Shown one piece after another: positions 29,830 through 38,659 of a DNA stretch of 64,000 bases. Made by a program: the position numbers and the translations under genes. Positions within the stretch are counted from its first letter, which is position 1, and the number at the start of each line of letters is the position of its first letter. Origin of the DNA: Mitsuokella sp047974105 (lineage in GTDB: Bacteria > Bacillota > Negativicutes > Selenomonadales > Selenomonadaceae); the NCBI RefSeq assembly GCF_047974105.1, contig NZ_JBHYRS010000001.1, forward strand, positions 1 to 64,000, read 5' to 3'. The notes beneath the pieces were generated by a model. The model was not told where the DNA came from. It did not search any database and saw only the letters and a program-made list of their open reading frames with translations.

Positions 29830-30876
29830 TCACTGATTATTCGCGGCAAGGCACTGGTCGACGAGCTGACGGCCGAGGTCACCCATTTTGCGGATGAAGT
29901 TTTCGCGTACGGGCATCGTGGCTTCCTGCCATTTCGGCAAATCCTCGGGCGGAATCTCGTAAACTTCCATGCCGGCGTCGCGGAGTTTTTCCATGCATTC
30001 GCGGTCCTGCTTCTTCGTTTCTTCGCGCAGTTCGTCGCGCGTCTCGTTCGCGCATTCCTCGACAATCTGCTTCTGCTCGTCGGTCAGCCGGTCCCACGAG
30101 CCGCCGTTGACGGCGAGCACGAATTCGCAGTAAGCGTGATTCGTCATCGTCAGGTATTTGGCGACTTCGTAGATTTTTCTCTGATACATGGCCGTCGTGC
30201 CCGAAGTCTGGCCGTCGATCGTGCCGCGCTGCATGGCCATGTAGACTTCACTCGAACTCATCGTAACAGGCGAAGCGCCGAGGGCCTTGATGGTCTCGGC
30301 CGGAATCTGGCCGTAGCCGCGCAGCTGCAGGCCCTTGAAATCCTCCGGTTCTTTTAAAGGACGTTGGTTGTTGCAGAACTGGACATAGCCATAATCAACC
30401 CAAATCAGCGGATGGACGCCCTTTCTTTCCATTTCGCTTGTCAATGTGCGGCCGAGGCTGCCGTCCATCGCACGGCCGACGGCTTCGTAGCTGTTCAGCA
30501 GGAACGGGACATCGAGGACATTGAGGGCCGGCACAACGGTCGTCCACATGGCCGTGGAGTTCAGGCCCATGTCAAGGCCGCCCGACATGATGGCGTCATT
30601 CATGCTCTTATCCGTGTAGAGCTGGCCGGCCGGATACGTCGTAATCTTGATGGAGCCGCCCGAACGTTCATTGACGCGCTCGGCGAAGCGTTCCATGCCC
30701 TGCGACAGGTAGTGGTCCTGCGGCAGATGGTAAGCTAGCTTGAGCTCGACAGGTCCACCCTGAGCGGCCTGATGTTCACGGGCCATCTTGCCGAGGCCGC
30801 AGCCTGACAGCAGCAGGGCGCTCATCACCATGGCCATAACAAGACATATGATTCTGCTTCTTCCCCAAATCCTCAT
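29830..30876 (-). CDS. dctP: TRAP transporter substrate-binding lipoprotein DctP
   Basis: 348 residues. A lipoprotein signal peptide ends in the lipobox LLLSGC, so the protein is probably anchored outside the cytoplasmic membrane. The mature part is a DctP fold (LKLAYHLPQDHYLSQGMERF, GGSIKITTYPAGQL, MSSSEVYMAMQRGTIDGQTS). The arginine in LQLRGYG is where the family usually binds the substrate carboxylate, so an organic acid is likely. It is the first gene of dctPQM. Confidence 0.92.
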   Translation of the reverse strand: MRIWGRSRIICLVMAMVMSALLLSGCGLGKMAREHQAAQGGPVELKLAYHLPQDHYLSQGMERFAERVNERSGGSIKITTYPAGQLYTDKSMNDAIMSGGLDMGLNSTAMWTTVVPALNVLDVPFLLNSYEAVGRAMDGSLGRTLTSEMERKGVHPLIWVDYGYVQFCNNQRPLKEPEDFKGLQLRGYGQIPAETIKALGASPVTMSSSEVYMAMQRGTIDGQTSGTTAMYQRKIYEVAKYLTMTNHAYCEFVLAVNGGSWDRLTDEQKQIVEECANETRDELREETKKQDRECMEKLRDAGMEVYEIPPEDLPKWQEATMPVRENFIRKMGDLGRQLVDQCLAANNQ

Positions 30877-30968
30877 CTTCTATGTACACCTCCAATAACC
30901 AAATGTTACATATATATGGAAATAATTTTGTATAAAAGCGTTTTTATGTAACGTTTGATGGACTCTAG

Positions 30969-30987
30969 TGTACACCAATGGTATACA
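30969..30987. promoter_or_regulatory. Palindromic operator upstream of dctP (GntR-like)
   Basis: TGTACACC, 3 bases, GGTATACA: a dyad with one mismatch, about 95 bases upstream of dctP. A second half-site GGTATACA lies at 31045-31052. The shape resembles sites of FCD-type GntR regulators, which often control TRAP operons. No regulator gene is adjacent. Confidence 0.5.
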
Positions 30988-31053
30988 AAATGCAAGCCTA
31001 TCATCAATAAAAATATCTTATGAAAAGATTGATAATTTCGATGTGGTATACAT

Positions 31054-31106
31054 AAAAAACTGACCCTGCGGTCAGCCGGACGTGGCCGGACGCCTGCAGG
31101 ATCAGT
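31054..31106 (-). terminator. Terminator of the flavoprotein gene
   Basis: On the minus strand CTGATCCTGC (from 31105) pairs with GCAGGGTCAG, with an inner GTCCGGCC/CCGGCT stem, followed by TTTTTT (31054-31059). It lies 16 bases after the stop at 31122. Confidence 0.75.
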
Positions 31107-31121
31107 CGGAATGCTTCTTAT

Positions 31122-32633
31122 TTACTTTTTCTCATAGTAATACCGCGTCCACATGGTGACTTCAGACAGCGACGGATGCGGGGTCATACTTTCGCCGAGG
31201 GTGTAGACGGAGCGCGGGTCGAGGTCGCGCGTCAGCGGCAGGGCGCGGAGTTTTTTTGTGGTCTCCGAGGCGATGTCCTCGCTTATGGGCTTTATGGTAT
31301 GTTTGCCGCACATGAGCAGGTTGACGAAGGGCTGGATGAGAATCGAGGCTTCGTGGCCGACGATATGGGCGCCAAGGATATGGTGCTTTCTTTTGTCGAG
31401 CACGAGTTTGACGAAGCCATCGTCGGAACGGCCTGGTTCGAAGCCGAGTGCAAAGCCCTTGACGGCTGCGGAGTAGTTGTTATGGGCCGTTTCCGTTTCA
31501 TAGCCCTGTGCCTGTGCTTCTTTTTCGGTCAGGCCGACATGCGCGGCTTCGGGGTAGGTATAGGTCACGGCTGGAACGGCATCGTAGTCGGCCCAGCGCC
31601 AGTCTTCGGGGGCTCTCCCCTCAAAGAGATTGTGCGCGAGGATTTCAGCTTCGTAGTTGGCCTTGTGGCGAAACGGGGCCTTGCCGTTGACGTCGCCAAT
31701 CGCCCAGATGCCCTCAGCACTCGTCTCGAGGAATTCGTTTGTACGGATATAGCCGCGCTTGTCGAGGCTCACGTCCGTATGTTCGAGGTGCAGGAGCTCC
31801 GTCATCGGGCGGATGCCCGGCGCGACGAGGATTTCCTCGGCCCGGACTTCTGCCTGTTCGCTGCTCTTTCTGTCCTGCACGGTCAGGACTTTTTCGCCAT
31901 GTTCCACGCGGACGGAAATGGTATCCTTGTTCAGGAGCACTTCGATGCCCCTGCCCTCAAACTGCTTCAGCATAAAAGCCGATATTTCCTCGTCTTCTTT
32001 CGGCAGCAGCCGCACATTGTGCTGAACAATCGTGACCTTTGTGCCGGCCGCCCGGAAGGCATGGGAAAATTCGCAGCCGATGGGCCCGCCGCCGATGACA
32101 ATCAGGCTCTTGTAGGGCTTCTTCGGGAACTTCTGGCCGAAGAACGTCTCCGACGTCACATAGCCCGCTTCTGCAAGACCCGGAAGCTTTGGGATATTTG
32201 TCCGGCCGCCCGTGGCGATGAAGATATTTTGGCCCTCGATTTCCTCGCGGCCGCCGTCGTTCTTTTCGATGAGCAAAGTCTTTTTGCCGGTAAACGAAGC
32301 CGTGCCGTTGTACGTCGTGACATTCGGGAACTGGTCGTAGTACGTCTGAATCCCGGGACCTTCGTCGATTTTCTGCCACAGGCGCTTCGCGACGGTCTCC
32401 CAGTCGAGGCGGATGTTGTCAGCGAGAACGCCGATGCGCGCACTTTCCCGCATTTCGCAGACGAGGTTGGCTGCCGTGACCATGACTTTGGTCGGAATGC
32501 AGCCGCGGTTCAGGCAGGTGCCGCCAAAGCGTCCCCGCTCGATGATGGCCACGGTCTTCTGTGCGCGGATGGCCGCATCGGCGATGATATTGCCCGCGCC
32601 CGTGCCAATGATGATGACGTCGTATGCTTTCAT
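31122..32633 (-). CDS. Pyridine nucleotide-disulfide oxidoreductase (dihydrolipoamide dehydrogenase-like)
   Basis: 503 residues. FAD-binding GTGAGN at the N-terminus, redox-active cysteines C40 and C45 in GGTCLNRGCIPTK, NAD-binding GGGPIGCEFSHAF, and the second FAD motif GIWAIGDVNG. The C-terminal dimer domain has TPHPSLSE, the His-Glu pair expected of lipoamide or glutathione reductases. No 2-oxoacid dehydrogenase genes lie next to it, so the substrate (lipoamide, mycothione-like thiol or other disulfide) is open. A 508-codon open frame on the plus strand over this gene is a shadow of its GC-rich codons. Confidence 0.85.
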   Translation of the reverse strand: MKAYDVIIIGTGAGNIIADAAIRAQKTVAIIERGRFGGTCLNRGCIPTKVMVTAANLVCEMRESARIGVLADNIRLDWETVAKRLWQKIDEGPGIQTYYDQFPNVTTYNGTASFTGKKTLLIEKNDGGREEIEGQNIFIATGGRTNIPKLPGLAEAGYVTSETFFGQKFPKKPYKSLIVIGGGPIGCEFSHAFRAAGTKVTIVQHNVRLLPKEDEEISAFMLKQFEGRGIEVLLNKDTISVRVEHGEKVLTVQDRKSSEQAEVRAEEILVAPGIRPMTELLHLEHTDVSLDKRGYIRTNEFLETSAEGIWAIGDVNGKAPFRHKANYEAEILAHNLFEGRAPEDWRWADYDAVPAVTYTYPEAAHVGLTEKEAQAQGYETETAHNNYSAAVKGFALGFEPGRSDDGFVKLVLDKRKHHILGAHIVGHEASILIQPFVNLLMCGKHTIKPISEDIASETTKKLRALPLTRDLDPRSVYTLGESMTPHPSLSEVTMWTRYYYEKK

Positions 32634-32701
32634 AAAATTACCTCCTTCTTTCCTTCTATTTATATAGAAGTTTTCTTACACTTATCAACAGTCCAACAGT
32701 G

Positions 32702-32768
32702 AGAAAAACAGCCTCCCTGTGCCGCGCCAGTTATGCCATACAGCATAAGGCGGTGCGCAGGAAGGCAG
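32702..32768 (-). terminator. Terminator of the small secreted protein gene
   Basis: On the minus strand GCCTTCCTG (32756-32766 region) pairs with CAGGGAGGC (32711-32719), followed by TGTTTTTC. The loop is long. It lies about 25 bases after the stop at 32794. Confidence 0.55.
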
Positions 32769-32793
32769 CTGCAGAATCAGTCAGAAGCAAAAA

Positions 32794-33189
32794 TCAATCC
32801 GCTGATGTATAAGCCAGAACGACCTTCAGGACGTCCTGTGCGATGCTCTTTTCCTCGACGATGGACCAGTAATGCGTATCATCCTCGTAGATGTCGCCGG
32901 ATTCAGCCTTGTCCTTCTGTTCGAGGATGTACCACGCACCGCGGCCCGAATTGTACCAGAATTTGTAGACATACGGATACGTCTTCTGCTTGATGTTGTC
33001 CGTGTAGTAGACGCCGACGTTGATGTGGTCGGCATCCGGACGGTAGACTGTCGAGGTGTCGACGACGTATTTTTCATCGACGTGCTGCTCATAAGCCGTG
33101 ACATAGGCGGCCGAGCAGACGGCGACAGGCGCGCAGACGGCAGCCGTGGCCGCGAGCAGCATGCCCAAAATATTCTTTTTCATCTTCAT
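32794..33189 (-). CDS. Small secreted protein of unknown function
   Basis: 131 residues from ATG 33189, chosen because GAGGG lies 8 bases upstream; an ATG at 33255 would add residues unlike a signal peptide. MKMKKNILGMLLAATAAVCA and the following VAVCSAA form a signal peptide, cleaved after about residue 28. The mature protein is polar and rich in Tyr and Asp (YVVDTSTVYRPDADHINVGV, YPYVYKFWYN). I do not recognise a family. Such small proteins with repeated aromatic strands are common in the Negativicutes secretome, but nothing here gives a function. Confidence 0.7.
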   Translation of the reverse strand: MKMKKNILGMLLAATAAVCAPVAVCSAAYVTAYEQHVDEKYVVDTSTVYRPDADHINVGVYYTDNIKQKTYPYVYKFWYNSGRGAWYILEQKDKAESGDIYEDDTHYWSIVEEKSIAQDVLKVVLAYTSAD

Positions 33190-33292
33190 GATGCAAACCC
33201 TCTTTCCAAAGGATATTTTCCTAAAACAAGCAATGCCAGTGTGTGATAGCATCAACTACAGTATACAAGGAAAACGACAAAAAGACAAGCGT

Positions 33293-33904
33293 TTACGCAC
33301 GCGGCGGCACGTGGCGGTCGTAGATGGGACGCAGATTTTCGGGACGCAGCAGACTCTCGTCTTCCGTCCTCGCGATGGTGCTCAGGACCTCTTCCATAAA
33401 GCCCTGCATGTGCTTCGTCATCGCGACGCCGTGCCGGCATTTGCGCTGCCACCACTCGTATTCTGCCTGATAGCTGAAGTTTTTACGGCCATAAGCACGC
33501 GCTGCCGCGAGGCAGTCGCAGACCATTTCGGCAGCGTAGTTGTACGGCATATCGATGGGCCGCGGGCCGTCCGGTCCGTCAAAATTGTCCCACCATGCTT
33601 CGTAATGGTGCAGATTGCGCCCCTTATGGTGGATCCACGCGAACGAATAGCCGTTGTTGAGTTCCTTGCAGCGGCGTATCGGCGAATAAATGCCATTGTA
33701 GTAATGCACACTCTCCCAGAATTCAATGCGCGAGAACTTCGAAAGGTCGTGCGTGATTCCCTGCCACGGAATGCCCGCGATGCAGGCATAGTGAAAGACC
33801 CAGTATTTATGGCGCAGGACCATCCACGTATGGCCGAAGAGCCGGCGCAGGAACGGCAGCCGCTCTTCGGGCAGCTCTGCCGCTGCCTCCTGATTTTTCT
33901 TCAT
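33293..33904 (-). CDS. DUF5662 family protein
   Basis: 203 residues. The RHKYWVFHYACIAGIPWQGI stretch, then THDLSKFSRIEF, and WIHHKGRNLHHYEAWWDNF are the family's conserved blocks, with His and Asp residues that could bind metal as in HD-type enzymes. No biochemical role is established that I know of. Transcribed away from the XRE-cupin regulator, with 207 bases between them. RBS GAAGGGATG. Confidence 0.75.
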   Translation of the reverse strand: MKKNQEAAAELPEERLPFLRRLFGHTWMVLRHKYWVFHYACIAGIPWQGITHDLSKFSRIEFWESVHYYNGIYSPIRRCKELNNGYSFAWIHHKGRNLHHYEAWWDNFDGPDGPRPIDMPYNYAAEMVCDCLAAARAYGRKNFSYQAEYEWWQRKCRHGVAMTKHMQGFMEEVLSTIARTEDESLLRPENLRPIYDRHVPPRA

Positions 33905-34111
33905 CTTATCATCCCTTCTCTATTTTCTCATGGGGCTGATAATCCTTATTATAGCGGATTGGGCCGAAAAGTACAGTGTCCGGCTCACACTTCCCTGAAA
34001 ATTGCCCCGGCAGCGAGAAAGCAAAAAAATGCCGGACCAGACGTATCTATGTCATGTACCTATGTTATAATGAAAGCATCCTCCCTTAAGCAAGACAAAG
34101 AAGGAATCCTT

Positions 34112-34666
34112 ATGAATTATCTCATTCACAACATCTCCATCAACCTCAAGCACATCCGCAAAGCCAAGGGCATGAGCCTCGATGTTGTCGCGGAGCAGAC
34201 GGGCGTGAGCAAGAGCATGCTCGCGAGTATCGAGCGCGGCACGGCCAATCCGTCCATCGGGGTCATTGACAAGATTTTAAGCGGCCTGCGCATCAAGCTC
34301 GCGGACCTCACGCAGGTCCCGACGAAAGATGCGTACCTCGTCGACGTCGATGAGATCGCGCCGACGAAGGACGTGCCCGGCGAGTACCGCGTCTGGACGT
34401 GCTTCCCGATTGCCGACAATCACGTTGTCGAGATTTACCGCATCGATGTCGAAGCGGGCGGCACCTACTGGAGCGGCGGCCACGGCGAGCGCACGAAGGA
34501 ATACGTCTTTGTGCTGCAGGGCACGCTTTCCCTTGAACTCGCAGATGGCGAAACGTTCACCATTAAGACCGGCGAAGCCTTCCGCTTTGCCTCGGAAGAC
34601 GACCATGTCTACCGCAATCACGGCCGGGAGAAAGTCAGCTTTGCCTCGTTCTTCGTCGTGAGCTGA
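34112..34666 (+). CDS. XRE-family transcriptional regulator with C-terminal cupin domain
   Basis: 184 residues from ATG 34112 (RBS AAGGA). The frame continues upstream without a stop, but no RBS or homology supports that. Residues 8-62 form the helix-turn-helix (IRKAKGMSLDVVAEQTGVSK, SMLASIERGTANPS). Residues 105-180 form a cupin barrel (GGTYWSGGHGERTKEYVFVL, GEAFRFASEDDHVYRN) that would sense a small ligand. This is the PuuR-like architecture. It precedes an aminotransferase-permease-dehydrogenase cluster, which it may control. Confidence 0.85.
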   Translation: MNYLIHNISINLKHIRKAKGMSLDVVAEQTGVSKSMLASIERGTANPSIGVIDKILSGLRIKLADLTQVPTKDAYLVDVDEIAPTKDVPGEYRVWTCFPIADNHVVEIYRIDVEAGGTYWSGGHGERTKEYVFVLQGTLSLELADGETFTIKTGEAFRFASEDDHVYRNHGREKVSFASFFVVS

Positions 34667-34753
34667 ATCCTTTTGACAAATATCAAAGTATCTATATATG
34701 CAGTATATTGCACATATATCGTTATGAATACAATAAACATGGCTAAAATAGGC

Positions 34754-34782
34754 TTGACGCATTCATACTTGTGTGATATATT
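34754..34782 (+). promoter_or_regulatory. Sigma-70-type promoter for the aminotransferase gene
   Basis: TTGACG (34754-34759), 17 bases, TATATT (34777-34782), with TGTGA just before the -10. A second possible promoter, TTGACA at 34673 with TATATG 16 bases on, lies right after the regulator gene. Confidence 0.65.
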
Positions 34783-34846
34783 GTACATAAGCTCGAGAGC
34801 AAAGATAGCAAGTACCAAATACAACATCCACAAAAACGATGACAAT

Positions 34847-34887
34847 GGCGTCAGCGTGACATGAGAAATGTCCGCTGGCGCCTTTTT
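34847..34887 (+). terminator. Strong terminator hairpin in the aminotransferase leader
   Basis: GGCG.CAGC..GACAT (from 34847) pairs with ATGTC.GCTG.CGCC (to 34882), with loop GAGAA and TTTTT at 34883-34887. It lies between the promoter and the RBS AGGGAGG, so it can stop transcription before the gene unless relieved. Confidence 0.8.
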
Positions 34888-34910
34888 GATTGGACAGGGA
34901 GGAAATCATC

Positions 34911-36128
34911 ATGAAACTCAAGGACACGGGACTCACTGCAGCAGATATCAAAGCCAAAGTCAAGAAATACATGATTGAGACGTACGAGCGTTTCGATTTC
35001 CTGGCTGAAACAGCCAAAGACCAGTACATGTACGATGAGAACGGCACGCCGTACCTCGATTTCTACGCCGGCATCGCCGTCAACAGCGCCGGCAACTGCA
35101 ACGAAAAAGTCGTCAAGGCCATACAGGAACAGGCCGGCGAGCTCATGCAGACGTTCAACTATCCGTACACGATTCCGCAGGCACTGCTTGCTGAAAAGGT
35201 CTGCACGACCATCGGCATGGACAAGATTTTCTTCCAGAGCACCGGTACCGAGGCCAACGAGGCCATGATCAAGATGGCCCGCAAATACGGCATCGAGCAC
35301 TACGGCCCGAACAAGTACCACATCGTCACGGCTAAGATGGGCTTCCATGGCCGCACGTTCGGCGCCATGAGTGCTACGGGTCAGCCGGGCAATGCCTGCC
35401 AGGTCGGCTTCGGCCCGATGACGTACGGTTTCTCCTATGCTCCTTACAATGACCTCAAGGCCTTCAAGGATGCCTGCACGGAGAACACAATCGCCATCAT
35501 GATTGAGCCGGTACAGGGCGAAGGCGGTGTCCATCCGGCCACGCAGGAATTCATGACGGGCCTGCGTAAATTCTGCGATGAGAACGGCATGCTGCTGCTC
35601 ATCGATGAAGTCCAGACGGGCTGGTGCCGCACGGGCAAGCCGATGAGCTTCATGAACTACGGCATCAAGCCGGATATCGTCTCGATGGCAAAAGCTCTTG
35701 GCGGCGGCATGCCGATTGGCGCCATCTGCGCACGCGAGGAAGTCGCCAAAGCCTTCACGATGGGCTCGCACGGCACGACGTTCGGCGGCCATCCGGTCTG
35801 CTGCGCCGCTGCCCTTGCCGAAGTCAATGAACTCCTCGACCGCGACCTCGCCGGCAATGCCAAGAAAGTCGGCGCTTATCTCCAGAAGAAACTTGCCAAG
35901 CTGCCGCATGTCAAGGAAGTCCGCGGTCAGGGCCTGCTCGTCGGCTGCGAGTTCGATGATACGATCTCGGGCGTCGATGTCAAGCACGGCTGCTTTGACC
36001 GTCACCTGCTCATCACGGCCATCGGCAAGCACATCATCCGCCTCATCCCGCCTCTCATCATCACCGAGGCCGACTGCGACAAGGCTGTGGCCATCATCAA
36101 GGATACGGTCGAGAGCCTGAGCAAATAA
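34911..36128 (+). CDS. Class III aminotransferase (acetylornithine/GABA aminotransferase family)
   Basis: 405 residues from ATG 34911 (AGGGAGG 8 bases upstream; the TTG at 34890 lies before this RBS). PLP-dependent. STGTEANEAMIKMAR binds the phosphate, FHGRTFGAMSATG is the substrate-side loop, IDEVQTGWCRTGK holds the PLP-contacting Asp, and the Schiff-base Lys is in SMAKALGGGMPIGA. The family transfers terminal amino groups of omega-amino acids to 2-oxoglutarate. With a cupin regulator, an APC permease and an iron alcohol dehydrogenase in the same cluster, GABA or a similar amino acid is more likely than arginine synthesis, but this is inference. Confidence 0.88.
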   Translation: MKLKDTGLTAADIKAKVKKYMIETYERFDFLAETAKDQYMYDENGTPYLDFYAGIAVNSAGNCNEKVVKAIQEQAGELMQTFNYPYTIPQALLAEKVCTTIGMDKIFFQSTGTEANEAMIKMARKYGIEHYGPNKYHIVTAKMGFHGRTFGAMSATGQPGNACQVGFGPMTYGFSYAPYNDLKAFKDACTENTIAIMIEPVQGEGGVHPATQEFMTGLRKFCDENGMLLLIDEVQTGWCRTGKPMSFMNYGIKPDIVSMAKALGGGMPIGAICAREEVAKAFTMGSHGTTFGGHPVCCAAALAEVNELLDRDLAGNAKKVGAYLQKKLAKLPHVKEVRGQGLLVGCEFDDTISGVDVKHGCFDRHLLITAIGKHIIRLIPPLIITEADCDKAVAIIKDTVESLSK

Positions 36129-36202
36129 TCCCATCACAACCAACTAACCAAGCTATCCTACAATACTACTATATACATCCCCATTTTGGGATACAGCAAT
36201 GA

Positions 36203-36245
36203 AGCTGATGCGGGAGTCCTGTACTCTCGCATCAGCTTTTTGCTT
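36203..36245 (+). terminator. Terminator after the aminotransferase gene
   Basis: GCTGATGCG, GGAGT, loop, ACTCT, CGCATCAGC, followed by TTTTTGC and more T. It stands 75 bases after the aminotransferase stop and about 40 before the next start, so it can also attenuate the genes downstream. Confidence 0.75.
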
Positions 36246-36281
36246 TTTCTTTTTATAATCAGAAAGCGAGATGAAGCTTTT

Positions 36282-37064
36282 ATGGATACAGGCAAAAAGA
36301 AAGTCATTATCACCGTTGGCTGCGAATACGGCTGCGGCGGGCCGGAGCTTGCCAGGCGCATTGCCAAGGACTACGGGATCCCGTGTTACGACCGCGGCCT
36401 CATCGACGATATCATCGAGGAAGCGGGCTTCTCCAAGGACCTTCTTGACAAGGCCGAAAAGGCCAAGGAAATCCGCGGCCGCGACCTCGATACGAATCCG
36501 CAGAAACTCGGCGCCATCAAGTACCATAACCTCACGGACCGCGTGGTCTTCCTGCAGCGCGAAACCGTCAAGCGCCTCGCCGCCCGCGGCTCGTGCGTTT
36601 TCGTCGGCCGCTGCGCCGACCACATCCTGCGCCATCAGGAAAAATGCCTGAACGTCTTCATTTACGCGCCGAGTCAGGTGCGCCTTGAAAACGTCATGAA
36701 GGCCCACAGCCTCAACAAGACCGATGCCAGCCTCTTAATCAAAAAGAGCGATGAAGATCTGCATGCTCGCTACAAACAGGTAGCCGGCACCTACCGCGGC
36801 GACCGCCACAACCGCCATATGCTGATTGATTCTTCCCTTTTAGGCATCGACGGCACGGCCAAGCTCATCGAGGACGTCGCCTCCAAGGTCTTTGGCTTTG
36901 CAAGTGTAGCCGAGATTGCCAATACCATCAAGCCGGCCGAACCTGCAGAAAAAGCGGCAGCCGCTGCCACGAAAAAAGCGATGCCGGAAGAGCCGGCAGA
37001 AGCCGCCGCCAAACACGACAGTTCCATCAAACCGCCTGTCACGGCTGATGCGTTAGGAGTGTGA
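36282..37064 (+). CDS. Cytidylate kinase-like family protein
   Basis: 260 residues from ATG 36282; the RBS is weak. VIITVGCEYGCGGPELARRI resembles the P-loop region of the cytidylate-kinase-like family (Cytidylate_kin2), with YDRGLIDDIIEEAG and VFVGRCADHILR (a family signature) further on. These proteins are distinct from the essential Cmk and their substrate is not known. The last 60 residues are Ala/Pro/Glu-rich and look disordered (KPAEPAEKAAAAATKKAMPE). The gene sits directly before the permease (5 bases), so the two are probably co-transcribed, an unusual pairing. Confidence 0.8.
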   Translation: MDTGKKKVIITVGCEYGCGGPELARRIAKDYGIPCYDRGLIDDIIEEAGFSKDLLDKAEKAKEIRGRDLDTNPQKLGAIKYHNLTDRVVFLQRETVKRLAARGSCVFVGRCADHILRHQEKCLNVFIYAPSQVRLENVMKAHSLNKTDASLLIKKSDEDLHARYKQVAGTYRGDRHNRHMLIDSSLLGIDGTAKLIEDVASKVFGFASVAEIANTIKPAEPAEKAAAAATKKAMPEEPAEAAAKHDSSIKPPVTADALGV

Positions 37065-37069
37065 ATACT

Positions 37070-38623
37070 ATGGCAAGCGTAGAAACAAAAACATCATCCT
37101 TTGACCGCGTGCTCGGCGCGTGGGATATCCTCGTCATCGCCTTCGGCGCCATGATCGGCTGGGGCTGGGTCGTTTCGACCGGCAGCTGGATTCACGATGG
37201 CGGCGTGCTCGGTGCGGCCCTCGGCTTCTGCATCGGCGGCGTCATGATCTTCTTCGTCGGCCTGACATATGCCGAACTCACAAGCGCCATACCGCAATGC
37301 GGCGGCGAACACGTCTTCAGCTACCGCGCCATGGGGCCAATCGGTTCCTTCATCTGTACTTGGGCCATCGTTCTCGGATATGCCAGCGTTGTCTGCTTTG
37401 AGGCCTGTGCCCTGCCGACCATCATCACGTACATTTTCCCGAATTTCCTGCAGGGCTACCTCTACACGGTCGCGGGCTTTAAGATTTACGCTTCGTGGCT
37501 GGCCGTTGCCGTCGGCATGAGCATCATCATGACGTTCGTCAACATCCGCGGTGTCAAAGCTGCCGCCAAGCTCCAGACCATTTTGACCGTCATCATCGGC
37601 GCCGCAGGCATCCTGCTCGTCGTCGTCTCCGTCATCACGGGCAGCACGGATACCCTGATGCCGCAGGCCTTCATCGCCAGCGATGATGCGTCCGTGACCA
37701 TCAAGGCCGTGCTCGCCGTCGCCGTCACCACGCCATTTTACTTCATCGGCTTCGATGTCATCCCGCAGGCCGCCGAGGAGATCAACGTACCGCTCAAGAA
37801 AATCGGCAAGATCCTGATTCTCTCCGTCGTCTGCGCCGTCCTCTTCTATGCACTCGTCATTATCGCTGTCGGCCTCGTGCTCACGAATACTGAAATTATG
37901 GCTTCCGAAAGCGGCACGGGCCTCGTCACGGCCGATGCCATGGCCAAGGCCATGAACTCGGCCACGATGGCCAAAGTCATCATCATCGGCGGCATGTGCG
38001 GCATCATCACCAGCTGGAACTCCTTCCTCATGGGCGGCAGCCGCGCACTCTACTCCATGGCCGAGTCCTACATGGTGCCGCGTTTCTTCGCCAAACTCCA
38101 TCCGGTCTATAAGACGCCTGTCAATGCCCTTTACCTCATCGGCTTCCTCTCCGTCATCGCGCCGTTCGCCGGCCGCAAGATGCTCGTCTGGATCGTCGAT
38201 GCCGGCAACTTCGGCTGCTGCCTCGCTTACTGCATGGTCGCCATGTCGTTCCTCATTCTGCGCAAGAAGGAACCGGACCTTGAACGTCCGTTCAAGGTTT
38301 CGCATTATAAGCTTGTCGGCTGGCTCGCCGTCATCCTCTCGGGCTTCATGGTTGCCCTCTACGTCATCCCGAATTCCGGTGCAACGCTCGTTTGGCAGGA
38401 ATGGGCCATGGCCGGCGGCTGGTGCGTGCTCGGCCTGATCTTCGGCGTAGCCTGCAAGCGCGAGTACGGCGAACGCTTCGGCCTGCTCGTCGACATCATC
38501 TCCGACAAGGATGCTGCGGCCCTGCAGTCGAGCGATGAGGAAATCTCCGAAGCCCTCGACCATGCCATCGACGCAGCCATCAACAAGATTCTCGCTGAGC
38601 GCAATCTGACAACTGCGCCCTGA
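37070..38623 (+). CDS. APC-superfamily amino acid permease
   Basis: 517 residues from ATG 37070 (AGGAG 10 bases upstream; a GTG at 37061 is too close). About 12 membrane segments. GAMIGWGWVVSTGSW in the first segment is the APC substrate loop, followed by YAELTSAIPQCGGEHVFSYRA and FYFIGFDVIPQAAEEINVP. MGGSRALYSMAESYMVPRFF and YKTPVNALYLIG are typical of the later half. It would import an amino acid or amine. The soluble C-terminal tail is about 50 residues and acidic (SSDEEISEALDHAIDAAIN). Confidence 0.88.
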   Translation: MASVETKTSSFDRVLGAWDILVIAFGAMIGWGWVVSTGSWIHDGGVLGAALGFCIGGVMIFFVGLTYAELTSAIPQCGGEHVFSYRAMGPIGSFICTWAIVLGYASVVCFEACALPTIITYIFPNFLQGYLYTVAGFKIYASWLAVAVGMSIIMTFVNIRGVKAAAKLQTILTVIIGAAGILLVVVSVITGSTDTLMPQAFIASDDASVTIKAVLAVAVTTPFYFIGFDVIPQAAEEINVPLKKIGKILILSVVCAVLFYALVIIAVGLVLTNTEIMASESGTGLVTADAMAKAMNSATMAKVIIIGGMCGIITSWNSFLMGGSRALYSMAESYMVPRFFAKLHPVYKTPVNALYLIGFLSVIAPFAGRKMLVWIVDAGNFGCCLAYCMVAMSFLILRKKEPDLERPFKVSHYKLVGWLAVILSGFMVALYVIPNSGATLVWQEWAMAGGWCVLGLIFGVACKREYGERFGLLVDIISDKDAAALQSSDEEISEALDHAIDAAINKILAERNLTTAP

Positions 38624-38659
38624 GTTACCCCCTATTCTATATAGAAAGGACTCTTACCC

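Noticed and set aside
31176..32702. 508-codon frame on the plus strand opposite the flavoprotein gene
   Set aside because: No RBS and no recognisable family. The minus-strand protein has all flavoprotein motifs, and GC-rich third codon positions leave the opposite frame open.
34618..34845. 75-codon frame on the minus strand over the regulator end and aminotransferase promoter
   Set aside because: No convincing RBS; it covers a promoter and AT-rich DNA, and its hydrophobic composition follows from the base composition.
34851..36143. 430-codon frame on the minus strand opposite the aminotransferase
   Set aside because: Shadow of a GC-rich gene; the plus-strand protein is a full class III aminotransferase.
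37094..38563. 489-codon frame on the minus strand opposite the APC permease
   Set aside because: Extreme Asp/Gly/Glu/His composition, expected from the antisense of a membrane protein gene; no homology seen.
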